Shown here piece after piece: positions 38,701 to 53,700 of a stretch of 64,000 nucleotides of DNA. Source of the stretch: Aptenodytes patagonicus (lineage: Eukaryota > Chordata > Aves > Sphenisciformes > Spheniscidae). The translations under genes were made by a program, and so were the position numbers. Numbering within the stretch: the stretch's first letter is position 1; every line of letters begins with the position of its first letter. The DNA lies in contig NC_134958.1 of assembly GCF_965638725.1 (NCBI RefSeq), positions 20,615,964 to 20,679,963 of the forward strand. The letters run 5' to 3'. The notes under the pieces are model-generated. The model was not told where the DNA came from. It ran no database searches and saw only the letters and a list, made by a program, of their open reading frames with translations.

Positions 38701-41700
38701 AAAATACATAAAGAATCTATAAAAATGTATTGTATAAAACAAAGCTCTTGTATTCCTGAGTCTTTATGAGTTAAATGTGTCTCTGAGAACCTGTATCACT
38801 AAGATCTGAAATTTGCAGGACCTATCTGAGAAGCTGAATGACCAGACAAGCAAAGCAGTATCACTGCACAATCTTTTGGAATACCATTTTCTGTAAGCCA
38901 TTTCACACTTAATTGTGTCATGCTTTAAAGAACTTTGGAACAGAACTGTGAATTAAGTTACTATTTGAATTTATACAACATTCTTTATCTGGGCAATCTT
39001 ATGGAAAAAAACACCAATGTTATTCAGAACAGAGATAAGGTATTTAGATCTCAGACAATTCGCAGGGGGTGTCCCCGAGTTTCTGTGCGGAGATGAGATG
39101 TTCTTACTCACATGGTGCATACCTCAAACTGTATGAGCCAGTCTGTCTGGGCTGTCCCCCAAAACTTCCCCCCTCTCATACACCTCCTCCAAATTCATGC
39201 CCTTTCCTCACACCAGTAACTAGCACTTGCACAGTCACATGGTGCACTGCATCAGGGAACTCTCCCAGCTGAAAACTAACCTGTTAATTCACGGAAGATG
39301 CACAGTTGAAGGACGTGTTAGCAGGAGTATGGTCTCAGGGAGGATGGAGGGACACTTTTAACAGTCACCTGTGTTTAAGGTCAGCCTGCTGTAATTAATA
39401 ACTACACCCTCCCTATTGCATTATATTTGCTGTGTTGCCAGGCCAAATTTTACCCATTTACACTTAGACTCTCACTGATGCTTCATAGTTTATTACAAGC
39501 AGATAGCTACTTTCAGCTTGACAGAAATCTCACTCATTGTAATACATACCTGCTTGAGCAGTTTAGGTTTCTCTCTAAGCTAAGTGACATAGCCCATGAC
39601 AGGATTTTCCTCTTCATAAATCCTGACTGAGCAGAAGTATCCTTTAATTTCTCCATGATTTTCTCCCATACTCGGGGAACTCCCATGTGAGATGTTGGCT
39701 GTACTTCTTTTAGTGTGTTGATCAAGCTGCCCTGTTAAAATCATTAAATCATTTCAAAACATTGCAAAAGGTCCACAGCAGTGATAAAGAAGTTTGGTGA
39801 TGCAGTCTGCGTCTTGCAATGCTAACATGTAGAACAACACTAAACATACAGGCTATAAAGAAGGACTGCTGAACCTACTTCAGTCAGACATATACACTAA
39901 CATGTGCCAGCTCCGACACATCGGGGGAGGTATGTATGCAAGAAGGAAAACGCACCGGTGGTTTAGTTCCTTCCGCTTCCCTTTCCTCCAAAAATTGCCT
40001 TAATAGAAGCTTATGGATCTGGATTATACATTTTAATTGGAGTCTAGAGCACTGGATCACAAGTCTAATAGATTTTATTTTTCCAAAATTCTTACAATAA
40101 TGGACTCTCAATCTTCATCTTCTGCACCTCTTCAAAGATCATATTCTCTCCTTGGGATGTTTTCTAAGAGGAAGTGCAAGCTTAATTAGGTGCAATACAA
40201 GACAGATACCTTCAGAGCATCTGGCTCAGCAAAGTAAACTTGCTCTCCCCATTTGATTCCAGTCCACAGGTCATATATCTGCGCAGCTATGTGGCTGAGT
40301 GGGAGATAACTGACTATAGACTCCTGTTGGACCTCTGCCGGTTGCATATCTCCTGCTCTGCTGCAATGTGCTGATGTCCAAGTTATCTGTTTAAATAAAT
40401 AATAAAACACATTAGGTACATTGTGGGTTTTTTCCTTTTTTCCTTTTAACACAAACTAAGGATTCTCATGCTATGCTAATGTAATTATGAAGAATCTGAG
40501 CTCACAGAAATTGCTGAAGACACTGCAATCTGACAACACACCAGACTGTCAGTTTCCTGGGGGACAATCAGTCAAAAGCAAGATGAACTTTGCAGCAACA
40601 GAGACTTGCAGATAACATAAGTAAATGCAGCCTTTCTGCTGCCTGACTTGGCTATGAACACTACCAACTCCCCACGCCCTAGTGACACACTGAGCAGGGC
40701 AGCCATGGGCTAGATGGACAAGGAGTAAATTGATCTACCCTTTCTTTTGCAACTCTCCTACTGTGCATACTTTCTATCAAGCTGACGCTTTTCACCAGTG
40801 CTATGTCTATAGCTTTACCTGAAAAAGAACAATAAATACTCAATGATCAGTGAGCTCACAGGACAGTTTAGTTTAGTATCAGCAGTGAGCTCATTGTCTT
40901 GTACTGATCATCACCTGGCTAAGCACTAATGAGGAAGATAGCAGTTGTATTCTGCTCCTCTGGAAGCCTCTGGGATATTCACCACAGTGGTTCACAAGTG
41001 ACACTCCCACACACCGCCCCCACCACCATGAGCAGCATGAATATTTTTGAAGATGTGCTGCTTGACTTCTTAGTGAAACTGTATGATGTTTCCCCCCCTT
41101 CTTCCCAATTCCCACTTTATCTCAGAAGATGCAGTTCAAGGATGCTAAATATGCATATCTTCCGTTATCAGAACATAGCATATGGAAGACCCACAAATAT
41201 ATGTGATGGTATGGAGGAAGGGGGAAGATGTGCACAGCAAAAAAAAACCCAACACAAAACAAAAAAACCCCAGCTCTTTCTCAGAGGAGTCTGTAATCTA
41301 AAATGGGTGGGGCAGGACACAGAAATGAGATTATTCAAGATGGCAGGGAAGAGATACAAATCACATGCAATACCTTTTATCACAGTATGTTCCTGCCAGC
41401 TCCTTTTCTTTGTAATAAATTAGAAGGTACGAGCGTACATTTGGTCTAAGGAAATAGAGATTCTCAAGAGAGGTTTTTGAGAAGCAGCATCCTGTCAGGC
41501 CAGGCCACTCCAAGTTTAGATGGCAGCTTTAGACAAGTGGCTATGGGAGACTTGCACAATAGGCAGAATGGGATGTCTTTGAGATGTGGCTATATTGATT
41601 GCTTATCCTCCTTATCCTCCAAGCCTCGCAGCATGCAGGCACACGCACAGCAGATCTGTGTAGGTGCATATATGACTGACTCAGCACTGGTTTTGCACAC

Positions 41701-44700
41701 AGACAGTGGCAAGTATCTTTTGACTAAAGAAGGCAGCAGCACAGTTACAGGCGAGGCATGTTTTCCACCGTTCATCAACATAAAAATAGTCTGTTTGTGA
41801 TCAGCAGCCAGGAATAGTTTGGCAGCTAACATGGAAATGACACCAGACTCCTTTGAGATGGAAGAGCATAGGATTTGCAACGTCAGATGGCTCTTTTTGT
41901 CTATCAAGTCCACTATGTTCTGCTTCCAGATACTACTGTACTGATTCTCCACATTTGGGTGAATTACTCCTCACAGTGTGCATGTCTGCAATAGTTTCTG
42001 CATTATTTTAAGAGGAGAGGCCACAAGTTAGACCAGCCCTTTCACAGATTGCCTATGTGTTCATAAAGGCTCCCTACCACTTTCCACTCCTGCTCAGCCA
42101 CCTTAAAAAAGTTAAATATATAAAAATCCAAAACAACTACAGTCCAGATCTTTGCTAGCAGACCCGAGGAAAGTCCTTTTTGCAAACGACTGCTTTTCTC
42201 TATCACTGGAACATTTTCTGTTTGCAACAATGCAGGTAAGGGTATTGTAAGTACCAGGGACTAGGCACTAGAGTTTTATTATCCTCCAGTAGAAACCCAA
42301 GTCTAGGAATATAATAACGCCAAAGTAAAAAAACCCCCACACATCCATCCCCAATTTTAGTAAAATTTACAAAAGCAGTCTATCAGGCTGTTTTGATAGT
42401 GGCTGGTAGATGTATATTTGTTTGTTTTAAGATGACCTGTGACATCACCTGAGAGACTTTATGGCAATCTGTGAATTGTATTTATGAAAATATGCATTAA
42501 ATCTCACAAGAAAACCAGTGAATAAAAAAAAATTATATTCGTAACAAACTGTTCAACCTTACGAAGTGCTAGTTTGAATGGAGTTTCATTCTTTACCATG
42601 CTTATACTTTACCAGAAACAGCCGACTGCATTTTGAATATTGCTTTGTAGTTGTCCTGGTTTCGGCAGGGATAGAGTTAATTTCCTTTCTAGTAGCTGGT
42701 ACAGTGTTTTGGATTTAGGATGAGAACAAAGTTGATAAAGCACCGATGTTTTAGTTGTTGCTAGGTAATGCTTACACTAGTCAAGGACTTTTCAGCTTCC
42801 CATGCTCTACTGACTGAGAAGGCTGGAGGTGCACAAGAAGCTGGGAGGGGGCACAGCCAAACTGCCCAAAGGGACATTCCATGCCATGTGACGTCATGCT
42901 CAGTACATAAACTGGGGAAAGCTGGCCGGGGGGGCCGCTGCTCGGGGACTGGCTGGGCATCGGTCAGCGGGTGGTGAGCAATTGTACTGTGCATCACTTG
43001 TTTTGTGTAGTATTATTATTATTATCATATTATTATTATTATCATTTTATTTCAATTATTAAACTGTTTTTCTAACTTGTGCTCTTCCAATTCTCTCCCC
43101 CATCCCACCGGGTGGGGGGGGAGTGAGCGAGCGGCTGCGTGGTGCTTAGTTGCCGACTGAGATTAAACCACGACAGTAGTACACTATCCATGTTGCAAAA
43201 GCAAAAAGATTTCAAGGCTCTAGTATGTACCCGTCATTTCAAAACACAGGAATAAATATCCTCATACTTTGTTTTTTATGCTAAGAGCCTAAAGTACATA
43301 CATTATCATGACTCAGCATTGCTCCTTTTGGCTTCCCAGTTGTTCCAGATGTGTATATTAGTACACAGCATTGATTCGGCTTTTGGGAGTTAATAATATC
43401 ATCCAAAGTAGTATCAGATATGTCATCTCCCAGCTCCAGAAACTCTTCCATCTAGAACATGTAACAGAAAATACAGGATAATAAATGGCTTCTTGCAAGT
43501 GGGAAAGATGCAGTACCTTATCAGTCTCAAAAATGGCAGAAAAATTCAGTGCCTTGCTCTGAACACGTTTCCAAGGCAAGTTTCACCAGGTCTTGCCTAT
43601 GTAAGAAGTATGATAAGACTAGCTTAGAACTTAGTGTGTGAATTGCAAATAGACTATCTAAAATTGTGCTGCCACGAGTCTTTCCAGTGTCTAAGAAGGG
43701 AATGGTAATACTATTCCTCCTCCAAGATGGATACTATGGACAAGTCATAGAGGCTAAAATTCTGTTACTATCTCACACTGTTAGAATGATTTTGAGTCTT
43801 ATTTAAAGGAATCTGGATGTACCATTTTTAAGTAAGAGTACACTCGTGACATTCCATCTATAATTCCTTCTCCTCTATATAAATACAAATATAAAGTAAT
43901 TGGATGAAAGCTTCTTTGCAAAAGCATCATCATCTAGATGTGTGAATGTTTGCCTAAATTATCTGCTATTTTATAGCAAACAGAGCATATGGTGCTGGTC
44001 ACAACTTCCATTCAAATTTGGCTCAATCTAGAATGAGCTAAACCTTGGCCCAAAAGAACGCTGAACCTGATCCTCTATGTTTTATCGGTTGCTCCCAGAT
44101 ACTTCTACTGCATGCACCTGATACGCTACTAAGCGTACCATTGATTACAATGCTAATTGAAAACTAGGGTATAACACTTTTTAAGAAAGTCAATAACCAA
44201 ACTGTCAGTTTCTCATTAGAATCAGGTGATTCATACTGTGCTACAGAACTGTGTTATTCAAATGCAAGATTCAGCACCTCCATTCTTCAATGATTCCTTG
44301 GAGATATATCTAGGAACACATGGGATGGTAAAGGGGACGATGTGAAGGACAGCAGAGGTAAAAGAGGAGAGTCTGTGCTTGAGGGGGAGTTCATTGTTTC
44401 CTTCAGACCTCTGCCATTGTCAGTGTGCTACTAAGGTTACAATAGTTAGCCTCTGTGGCACCTAGGCTTCTTTTTCTTGGGTGGCAAGGCTGTCCTAAGG
44501 ATTATTCTAATTACCAATCATCAGTTTTATACTTTCTTCAAACAAATGACACCTCTGAAAAGAGAGGCAGTACAATGTACAGCTGTAGCAAGTAGAGGAT
44601 TTGTCACATCCTATCCCTTCCCACAGAATGCGGCTGCATCAATTTCCCTAGCTCCTGGAAAGCCTGGAGGTGTCGGGGATGTAATTGTTCCTATGTGACT

Positions 44701-47700
44701 TAGCAGCTGTTCCTGTTTTCCTGACCTTACTGTCTTCTCATACGAGAATGCGTTAATCACTGTGAATCTGTTGCCTAGGCTTTGTTTACTGAACAGTACC
44801 TGCAACAGAGAGTGTTCCCATTCCACAGAGTGTGAAAGGTACAAACAAAGTCACACACACTACTGGCTTTGCATTTGCCTTCTGGAAACATGCACTGATC
44901 AGTGAACTAGGGCTCTGCCCTTACTACAGCAATTGCTCATGACATGTTAGCTGTCAACTTGCAACACAAATCCCTTTTATCAAATGCCATGTGGTTTGGG
45001 TGGTTTGCTTTACATCAAACCTAATAACCAATCATTTCTGCCTTTGGTGATTTGATCTCCGATTTTTCCTTCAGATGACAAGCTATGGCAACTGTCAGAC
45101 ACTCTCACAGCTACCCTTCTCCATTGAGAAAATGTGTCCAACATGACACCTGAACAGGGGTGTTTTCAAATATATCAATTCTCACACATTTAGGTTTCAG
45201 CAACTGAATGTTGTTCCAGAATTAACTGCTAGCATTTATTCCTTTTACTAAGAAATATAAAATAGTAAGATCAACTTTGTAGGAATTTTTTTATTGTACT
45301 GAGATGCAAGGCATACTCTATACCAGTACATACAGTATTGTAACAGTAACTCTTTACTATTAACAGTTATATGCTATTCAACATAGCAAAAGAAGATATG
45401 ATTAAAACAAGTGCAGAAGATTTTTTTCTTGTGTACCTAGTAACCCCTCACATTATCAAAATTGCAAATATTTTAAAATATTTCTACACGGTTCACTCTT
45501 CATTAATATCTTTTTTCCCCCAGTTGAAGATTTTCAGCCCAGAATCTGATAACCTGTAGTCCACTTAAAATGCTGATTTTTGTATTTTTCCTACTATTTT
45601 CCATTATATTTTCAAAATATATTGGAATAACATGTTTACAAAAATCTGTTCTGCTTAAAATCCTCATATTTCTTAAATTAAAGGCTAGACTTCTACCCCT
45701 GAGAAATTTCTGATCCTGGCTTTGTCCCTTTTTCCACTTTATCTTTACCATGTGATACGAAGATTCTACATATACTAAGAAAACGTGCTACTCCGTGTAG
45801 TCCGTAGTTATTTCTCTTCACTTGTTGTCTATCACCAGAAATATCTGTGCAAACAAAATCCAACTATCATGTGTAAAAGTACAGGCATTTTCATGTTCTT
45901 GGATCCAGTGTAACTAACCACAATTCAGTTTTCACTAGCACCAGTGGACAACTTTTATTTTTAATGGTTTGAGAGTACACGTTCCCACCTGAAGCCTATA
46001 GGTGTTTTGTTAATCCAGTCAAGTAAAAAGCCAGGAAGACACAAGACAGACAGTTAAGCAAGGTAGCTCTGATTTTAGATGTCAAGTATCAAACATGAAG
46101 TTACAGGTAAATTAAACTGAAGAAGCCGATGGAGCTTTTGAACACGTTTGCTGGAACACAGCAATGCATTCTAAATAGTAGACATTCCACAGATTAAACA
46201 TAGTAGAAATTCATCAAATAAATAATACCCCATGAATTATAACTCTGTTCTAGCATTCACATACCGTATACAAGTTTGGATGTCTCTCTGGAACGGAGTC
46301 CTTATATAGCACAATAGCTTTCAAGTGCGGCAAGCGATTCCAGATCTGTTGGATTTTTTAAAACAAATTTACTATTTATTATTCATCTCTTGGTGGGTTT
46401 TTTCCCCACTAAAATACTGCCGAAACTGTAATGGCTTGACAGTCACAAGAAACCTCCTGTTTCCCTCCATCCTCAAATATTCTCCCCTAAACTCACAACC
46501 AACTAGCTCAACAAGGAGGGGGGGGGAAGAGGGGGGAAAAAAGGAGATGCTACGCAGTCTGCTCTAGAAAAATCTATTTTCAGTCAAAAGATTTAAAAAA
46601 GAAAATAACAAACCATCAGAAATGGCTCCTCAGCATCCTTTCTCATAATGCACCAAAGGGCACATCAAGGAACAGTCTAGGTCAAGCTAGAAGCTGACCC
46701 TAACTGCTGTGGTTACCAATATAGAGGAAGCCCCTCAGCAAAAACTGTTGTCAAACTGCTAAAAAAAGTTCTACCTTCTTAAAGAAAAAAAGGAAAGGAA
46801 GCCATATGCACATTTTAAGGATAAATAAAAATATAAAGCTGGAGGCTTACAGGCAGACAGCAATGGCTGCTGCTTTCAGTAGCTCTTTTTCTGCTTTGCA
46901 CGGCCTGCAGAGAGCATTCATTTCACTGAACTTTGTGAGACCTAGTGCCTCATAGATGCCTTTGAATTAATCACATTCTGAACTGACTTGATCAACCTGC
47001 GCTAATACAAAAGCAGTGGCTTGACGGTAGCCATTATGTATATATTACTAGAAGGATAACAATTGAAATGTTATGTTATTATTTCAGTCTTGCGTTCTTC
47101 CAGGGGAAAAAAAAAAAGTTTCAGAAAACCGTCAGCTGGATAAAGCAGTGTTGGCCAGAGCCGTCTTTTCTTTTTCTAGATAGAAATGTGTATGAATCAA
47201 ATCCCTTGAGTTCTTCAATTTACATTCTCCTCTCCACATTCATGACAGCACAGCCTGGTATTTAGTCAATGACACCGCAAGAAGGGTTGTCTAATTGGAT
47301 GTTTTTCCAGAATACTTGTAAAAATCTCTCTTCCTCCAAATCACATATAAAACAAAACTACAAAATACAAAGCAATTAATATATAACTTATATGAAATAC
47401 ATTTGGAAAAAATCTATGGATATTTTCTCTCTGGCAGGTACATGTTTTTGGCAGAAAACTCCATCATGGAGGGTCCCCCTGTTTCAGCAAACTGTGCAAT
47501 TTGGTGCAAGTTTGATGACTCATCTCCAGCCACGGGCCTCCCTCATATCTTACTGACAGACAAGCCCTTCCCAGGGAGCTGCCCTGTGCTCCTTCCCCAA
47601 GTCATGCAACAGGGATCTTTCTGTCAAGTTGGTCTTTCAATCTGGCACCCTTGCAGAAACCCACTCAAAGCTGCCACAGAGTTCTGTCAAAATTGTGACT

Positions 47701-50700
47701 GTTCACTTAAAGAGCCTCCTCCTTTCTCACTAAAGTCTATCTCATGTCAACAATCATGCTACATCAAAGTGCTGTAAACTCAGCAGCCTTTACGGTTAAT
47801 ATTACGAGCAAGAAAAGATGACATTTTGGAAAGAGGAAACTCTGAACGCTAACATCCTTAATATTTAAATGGAAGGCCTTTACAAACTTGCATCATCCTC
47901 ATCTCTTCCATTCAAGCGGTCTGTGCTTTTCCGAACTGAATCAAGCGGTGACGTTATAAACATGGGATCAAAATGTGGGTTTTTTTCCAGGTAAGTTTGC
48001 AGTGAACCAGCCAGTGAGCTCTCTGCTGAAGAGAATCAGAACTGCTTAGATGTGAGCCACAGACACTATAGAGAACAGAGCTGCAAGTTAACCTCACAGC
48101 TCAAACACCAGATACCAGATTTCCAAATAAGAACACTCCCATGAAAGGTTTCACGATACAGATAATGAATATGGTATTTGGGACCAATACAGTATTGAGA
48201 AATGGGAAAATTATGGCTTTTAAGTAACCATTCAGCAATCTTGTACCTCCATTATCTTGTCCAATTGTTTCCGATTTTCCACAACCATGATATTGGTTTT
48301 GCTGTCATGAGCAATGTAGTGGCAGGCCTCTGGAGAATTGGTTGTATATATTCCTGTGACAATTCCTCTGTATCAAAAATGTAAATATATACACACACGT
48401 ACATATATGAACATATATTTATATACATACACACATACATGCACTTAGTATCAAAAAAGAGAATAATAATTAAAGATCAGATGAAAGCTGAAAGAGTATG
48501 AAGATGTGGAAGTAAACAGCAGCACAGCTGTCATGTTTGTTTCAAGTATTCAGATATACATTAATATCTCTGATATATGCACATTACAAAAACTAATCTC
48601 TGAACTCTATTCAGTAGAAGATGCTGTAGGCTAGGATTCAGCTTTTTAACCCACTTGAGGCTACACGAGAGCTAGCTCAGGAAGTGGTGAAAAAACCACT
48701 TATGTCCTCTTTCTGTTCAAGCTGCACACAGATACCAATTTGAATTTCACTGGCACAGAAACAGCTTAAGAGGTAAAATCCAAATTGTATAAACAGGTAT
48801 CAAGACAGAAGGAACCAGACTAGTTAGTATTTACCTGTCACTTCATCTACTTGAACATATCTTGCTGTAGACAAATATCATTAGTATAAAACTGGGAGTC
48901 TCATCTGTTTCCCACATCTTCCAGTGATAAGATACTGTACAATAGCTTCTGTGAGACTGTCACAGCTAGGCCCATAGCAAACAGGATCAATTTATGAGGG
49001 TCTGGACTATTTCAGATATACTGAAAACTATGAGACTCCAGTAGGTCGCTGAACAGGCTAACCAGCTGCAGCACAACTTCCAAGATATGAAACCAAATAC
49101 TGATTTGCTACATTTCCAGACCTAGCAAAACAGAAATCCCCAAATCCCCCACAAAACCAACCAAACAAAAAAAAAAATCTTACCCAGCAAAAACAGCTCC
49201 AACAGCTGAGATAAACCATTCTGGAGAATTAAATCCAAGGATTGCTACACTGTGGAATCGTTCAAGACCAAGCTTAAAAATAATAAGCATAAGGTTATAT
49301 AATATAGGCACTCTGGAGAGAAACATACAGCATGAAACAGACATACAAATATAAACCATGAGAAGTTTTGATTTACTTATTATTTCGATATTGACAAGAC
49401 AAGTCAAGTTCCCTTAACAGCAGTGTTACCTCTTTAACCAAAACCAATTTTCATCATTATTATTTCAATACGGAATATTGAAATATCTGATCTTCAATTA
49501 ATGGGAAAAGCCTCCTACATTGTGTTTTTGGGTGTTGTTTATTTGTTTGTTTTAAGGAGACAAAGGGAGAAAAAGGAATTGGTTTTGTTTCCTGTACCTA
49601 CCTTCAAGAAGCTCTTGGCTGCTTTCCTGGAGAGGCAATAATACTCTGAAAAAGTTATCTTCTCCCACTTTCCATTCTTTTTGCTGGCCAAAGCATTAAG
49701 CGATGCATATTTTTCTAGGCTCTCCTTGAACATCTGATGAACTGTTATGGGAGTCTGTGGACATGAGTTATCTATTCTCAGTCTCACTCTGCCATCAGCA
49801 CAGGAAGTCCACAGAGACTCTGGAAAGTAAAGCATTATCGTCAAGGTATTCTATCACTGAAAAATACCATGTGACTGTGTACCAAAAGACAAGAGGATTG
49901 AATAAAGACTGCAGGACTAAGCACAACTCTGGCACTTCCCACCTTTCCAATTTTATAACTATCAAATATGCCATGTAGAAAGAAAAAAAATCTTTATTTC
50001 TTACACTTTGTTCTGCATCTTGAATAAAAGTGCCACCACACAGAATTATGCTGATCTTCCGTGTGTTACTGGCACACTACCAATTCCAGAAGAATCTGTT
50101 TGTGCATGCTCAGCCCTGCACAACCCACCATCCCTTGAGCTAATGGAGCAGGTGGTGAACCAGAAGGCTACAGAGATCTGAAAGATCTGAAACCTCTGTC
50201 CCTGTTCAGCATCCAAGCTCCTTTTGCTTGTCATAGCTCTCTCCTCCCTCCTTCCCCTCCAGCTATTCTCCTTCATCCTGCCCCTATTCTCCTCTACTTA
50301 CCACAGTTTTTTTTCCCTTGCTTATCTGCCCTGTGTTCTAGTAGGTATATCCACTCCACTCACTCCTGTCTTGCCCTATTTCCACACCATCTTTCACCTT
50401 CTTCTGCTTTTGCCTTCCTCACCCTGTCTTTCTATCATCCATTTTTCCCACCCTGTATTTTTCCTCCCCTTCCTTGACAGGACACAGACACAGAGCACCA
50501 ACTAACGTCACCTGGCTCTCACCACTGGTGCCAAGGACTGGGGCAGTCCCTGGCATTCACAAGAAATAACTGTCTCAAAGATTCTACTGGGCTCTTGCAA
50601 ACCCAGCAGCAACCAGGCTGAGTATAAACACACTCCTTCGAGAATCTGGGGTTTAGTAAGTTGGCAAAATTTAGGTTAATTCTCACAAGGAAGACAAAAA

Positions 50701-53700
50701 AAACACTCACAACTCCCCTATCAAACAGTTAGCTCCCATACTTCTGAACAAAATAGTACAAGAACATTTTAAGAACAACATTTTTTTTCTTTAGATTTAC
50801 TTACATAAGTGAGGAAATATTTTTAGCATAAACATAAAAAAAAATATATGTTCTACAGACAGCTGGTGGAAAATTTCAGGCCAAAGAGCTTAGGTTTGTC
50901 AGAATTACAAGTAACAGAAAATACAACTTTTTGAAGTTTCTGATACAAGTTAATAAGCACGATTGTCTTTTACTACGCTTATGGAAAGCAAAAACTGTAA
51001 AGAAAGCTCAGCTAGTATCTATACAGTTTCCTGGTACCTCAGTGGCTGAAAAAAAGCAGTTCTGGAGTGTTCAAAAGTACAACATACTTCACATCTCTCT
51101 CAAATGCTGTTCCTCTAGTTGCTTCACAGAGGGCCTGGAAACAACCTCTCTGAGCATTTCTGGCAATATATGAACACATGAACCATAGCTGGATCCACGC
51201 GAGTGCTTTAGAACACACTTGCAGCCTCCCTCAAGTCAGGCTTGCAATCTGCACAGATAACCAGAGGCACAACAAGCTATTGTCAGCTCACAAACGTACA
51301 TTAAAAAAACCCCAAAGCAACCTTCTCTTGCAGCAAAAAGTTTCATTACTTAGCTGTGTAGAAAAGCTCATTCATAATCAGCTGATAAAGTACAACTACT
51401 AAACTGAAAAATACCAAAACCAGTCTAGTTTGCTGCCAGTATTCTGTGAAACTATTTCTGAAGGTTTCACTGCCCCATGCTATATCCTAGCATGTGCAGA
51501 GCATTTTGAAGGGAGGGGGGGAAAAAAAAAAAAAAAAAAAAAAAAAGAAAAGAGAGATTCACCCTTCTGCCCCCTCTCAGGTAGGGAGATAAAAACCCTG
51601 GTGTAGAAAGTGAACTGAGCAGTCAAAGCTGTGATGTGTTTCAATCCAGGATTAATGTTCCTGACTCACATTATGTTCCATTCATGTTCCTGGCTCACAG
51701 TCTTGCATTTGTTCTCTTGACAAACAAAGTAATAATGACAGCAATAAACACAAATAAAGCTGCTTAATCTCCACCAAGATGCCTTCATCTTCTCATGTGT
51801 GAATTGCATATAATGATTTTCAAAACACAGGTATGGAGCTTTGCTTAGGTCAGTGGAGGAAGGGCATCATAAATCCAGACAGTTTAGAAAACAAGTAGCT
51901 ATGAAGGATGCTATAGGTAATAGACAGACTTTATCAAAGTATAAACAGTGGCACCCAACAAATTTTATGAGTAATGAAGGCAAAGCAGGTGTTTCTGCAC
52001 TTAACCTCACTGCTGGTGTGAAACGGATGAGAGATAAGACCCGTCAGACACAGAAGCTAGTGTTAATCCAAATGCTTATTTTCTGCAGTGACACACCAAA
52101 GCCCAGATGGAAAAACTCTGTATGACGTTCTGGCTTCTAAACCAACAAAGACAGCAGGGATTGCAGGTGTGGTTGGGCACAGGTGGGTGACTGCTCTGCT
52201 GAAAACAAAATCGTACCATACAGAGCTAAAATACAATATTCTAGTCCTTGTATCATAAAAAACCGCTCTTGAACAAAGATTATCGCTCTTCAAGGGAACT
52301 GAAAATATTAGCAACGCTCCTACAATAACATTACAAAAGTTGCCAATTACTACCTTTTCACTGCAGACATACAGTAGATAACAGAATAGTTTCCACAGAG
52401 AAGAGTGAAAAATCAATCAAATCATTGCAATATCTATACACAGAAACCAAAAATGTACTTTGAAACCAGGTCTCCTTTTGCTTTTCCTTATGCATTTTTT
52501 TCTGGTGTCAAAAAGGCATCTTTGATTCATACCAAGGACTAAGAAGAGAATCAGTTCCACAGAGACTCAGTGAATCACCTTAATGATACACAATATATAT
52601 CGCAAAGGAATATAAACTTGAACACCCAATTCAGTGTCTGTTCTTGCATGTATTTGCAGGTAGAACTTAAACCTAAAACCAGTTCCTAAATCTAGGTAAC
52701 AAGCCAAATAATTCTAAAGATCTAACTATTCTGTCCCATAGAATTTGTAAAAACAGCAGAACATGAACAATATATTCTGCTTTCAGTTTGCAAAGGGATT
52801 TTGAGCAGAGGGCTCATTCTTCTCAGAAAGAGCCTAGGAAGGAATGCCTGGCTAAATACTGAATGAATCGATTATGAACTTTGGGAAAAGCAAAATAGGT
52901 GCTCTGCCTCACCAGCATCTGAAAGTTAAATGTAATGTCCAGACTGGAAATGAACTCAGTACCACCTGAAACCAAAGCGGAAATCAGAATAAAGATCCTT
53001 TAAATACACTATTAGTGTTGGTACATTATACACTCATAGGTTTACAGACAGCATAAGAAAAAATAAAACAGCATTCCAGCTTAAAGCACTTAATGCCACT
53101 GAAAGTTCCCTATATGCAAGCAAAGAGGAATATTTGTTCCTTTCCTCTTTCTTCCAGTAACTCCTGCTACCTGCATCATACTTTGTACCCAACATGCTTT
53201 TTCATTCACTAATATGGGACCTTGGCTCATGTCCTTCATATGAATTCACTGAAGGTCAGAGATGGTGAGAAAAGATTTGCTCCTAAAGAAGACGATTTTG
53301 TCAGATAAAACAAAAAATGGCAGAGATTTTATTCAGATAGGTAGTCTTGACTGTCACTTTTTGAGCCTCTTCAAGTGTTTTTTTTCCCCCATGCCGTTCT
53401 CCTTCAAGGCCAAATTCCATGATCAGACTAAATTTTCCATGATTCACTGTCTTTGCTGCTGAAGGAAGACATCACTCAGAGTAGTCTCATACATATAGTG
53501 TATAACAGCATGACCGTACTGCAGTTTGTGTTAGGAATTGCTCTAAGGACAGCTGATCCAAATATTTTGGATTTTAGGTGTGCAGTTTTCCCACTAAAGT
53601 GTAAGTTTTCAACAAGAAACTTTACAGGAGAAAAAAAAAATAGTTAAAAACTTTATTTACTACTTAAAAAACACTTTGAAAGTTTTCAACTGATCTTTTA

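Larger units (their letters stand above)
40387..43301 (-). other. ACSBG1: ACSBG1 intron carrying a solo LTR
   Basis: Donor AAT|gtatgt at 43301. The LTR at 42652-43175 lies 126 bp from this donor. The remaining sequence (40.4-42.65 kb) holds only chance open frames up to 164 codons on either strand, without recognised similarity. Confidence 0.9.

Noticed and set aside
40929-41423. 164-codon plus-strand open frame inside an ACSBG1 intron
   Set aside because: No recognised motif, and a competing 120-codon frame lies on the other strand nearby; it looks like chance.
42652-43175. A full endogenous retrovirus at the LTR
   Set aside because: Only one LTR with matching flanking duplications is present and no internal coding region, so it is a solo LTR.
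47403-47777. 124-codon plus-strand open frame inside an ACSBG1 intron
   Set aside because: Cys/Pro-rich but without family resemblance, promoter or splice context; kept as intron.
52063-52416. 117-codon minus-strand open frame in the large ACSBG1 intron
   Set aside because: Phase does not fit ACSBG1 and no similarity recognised.
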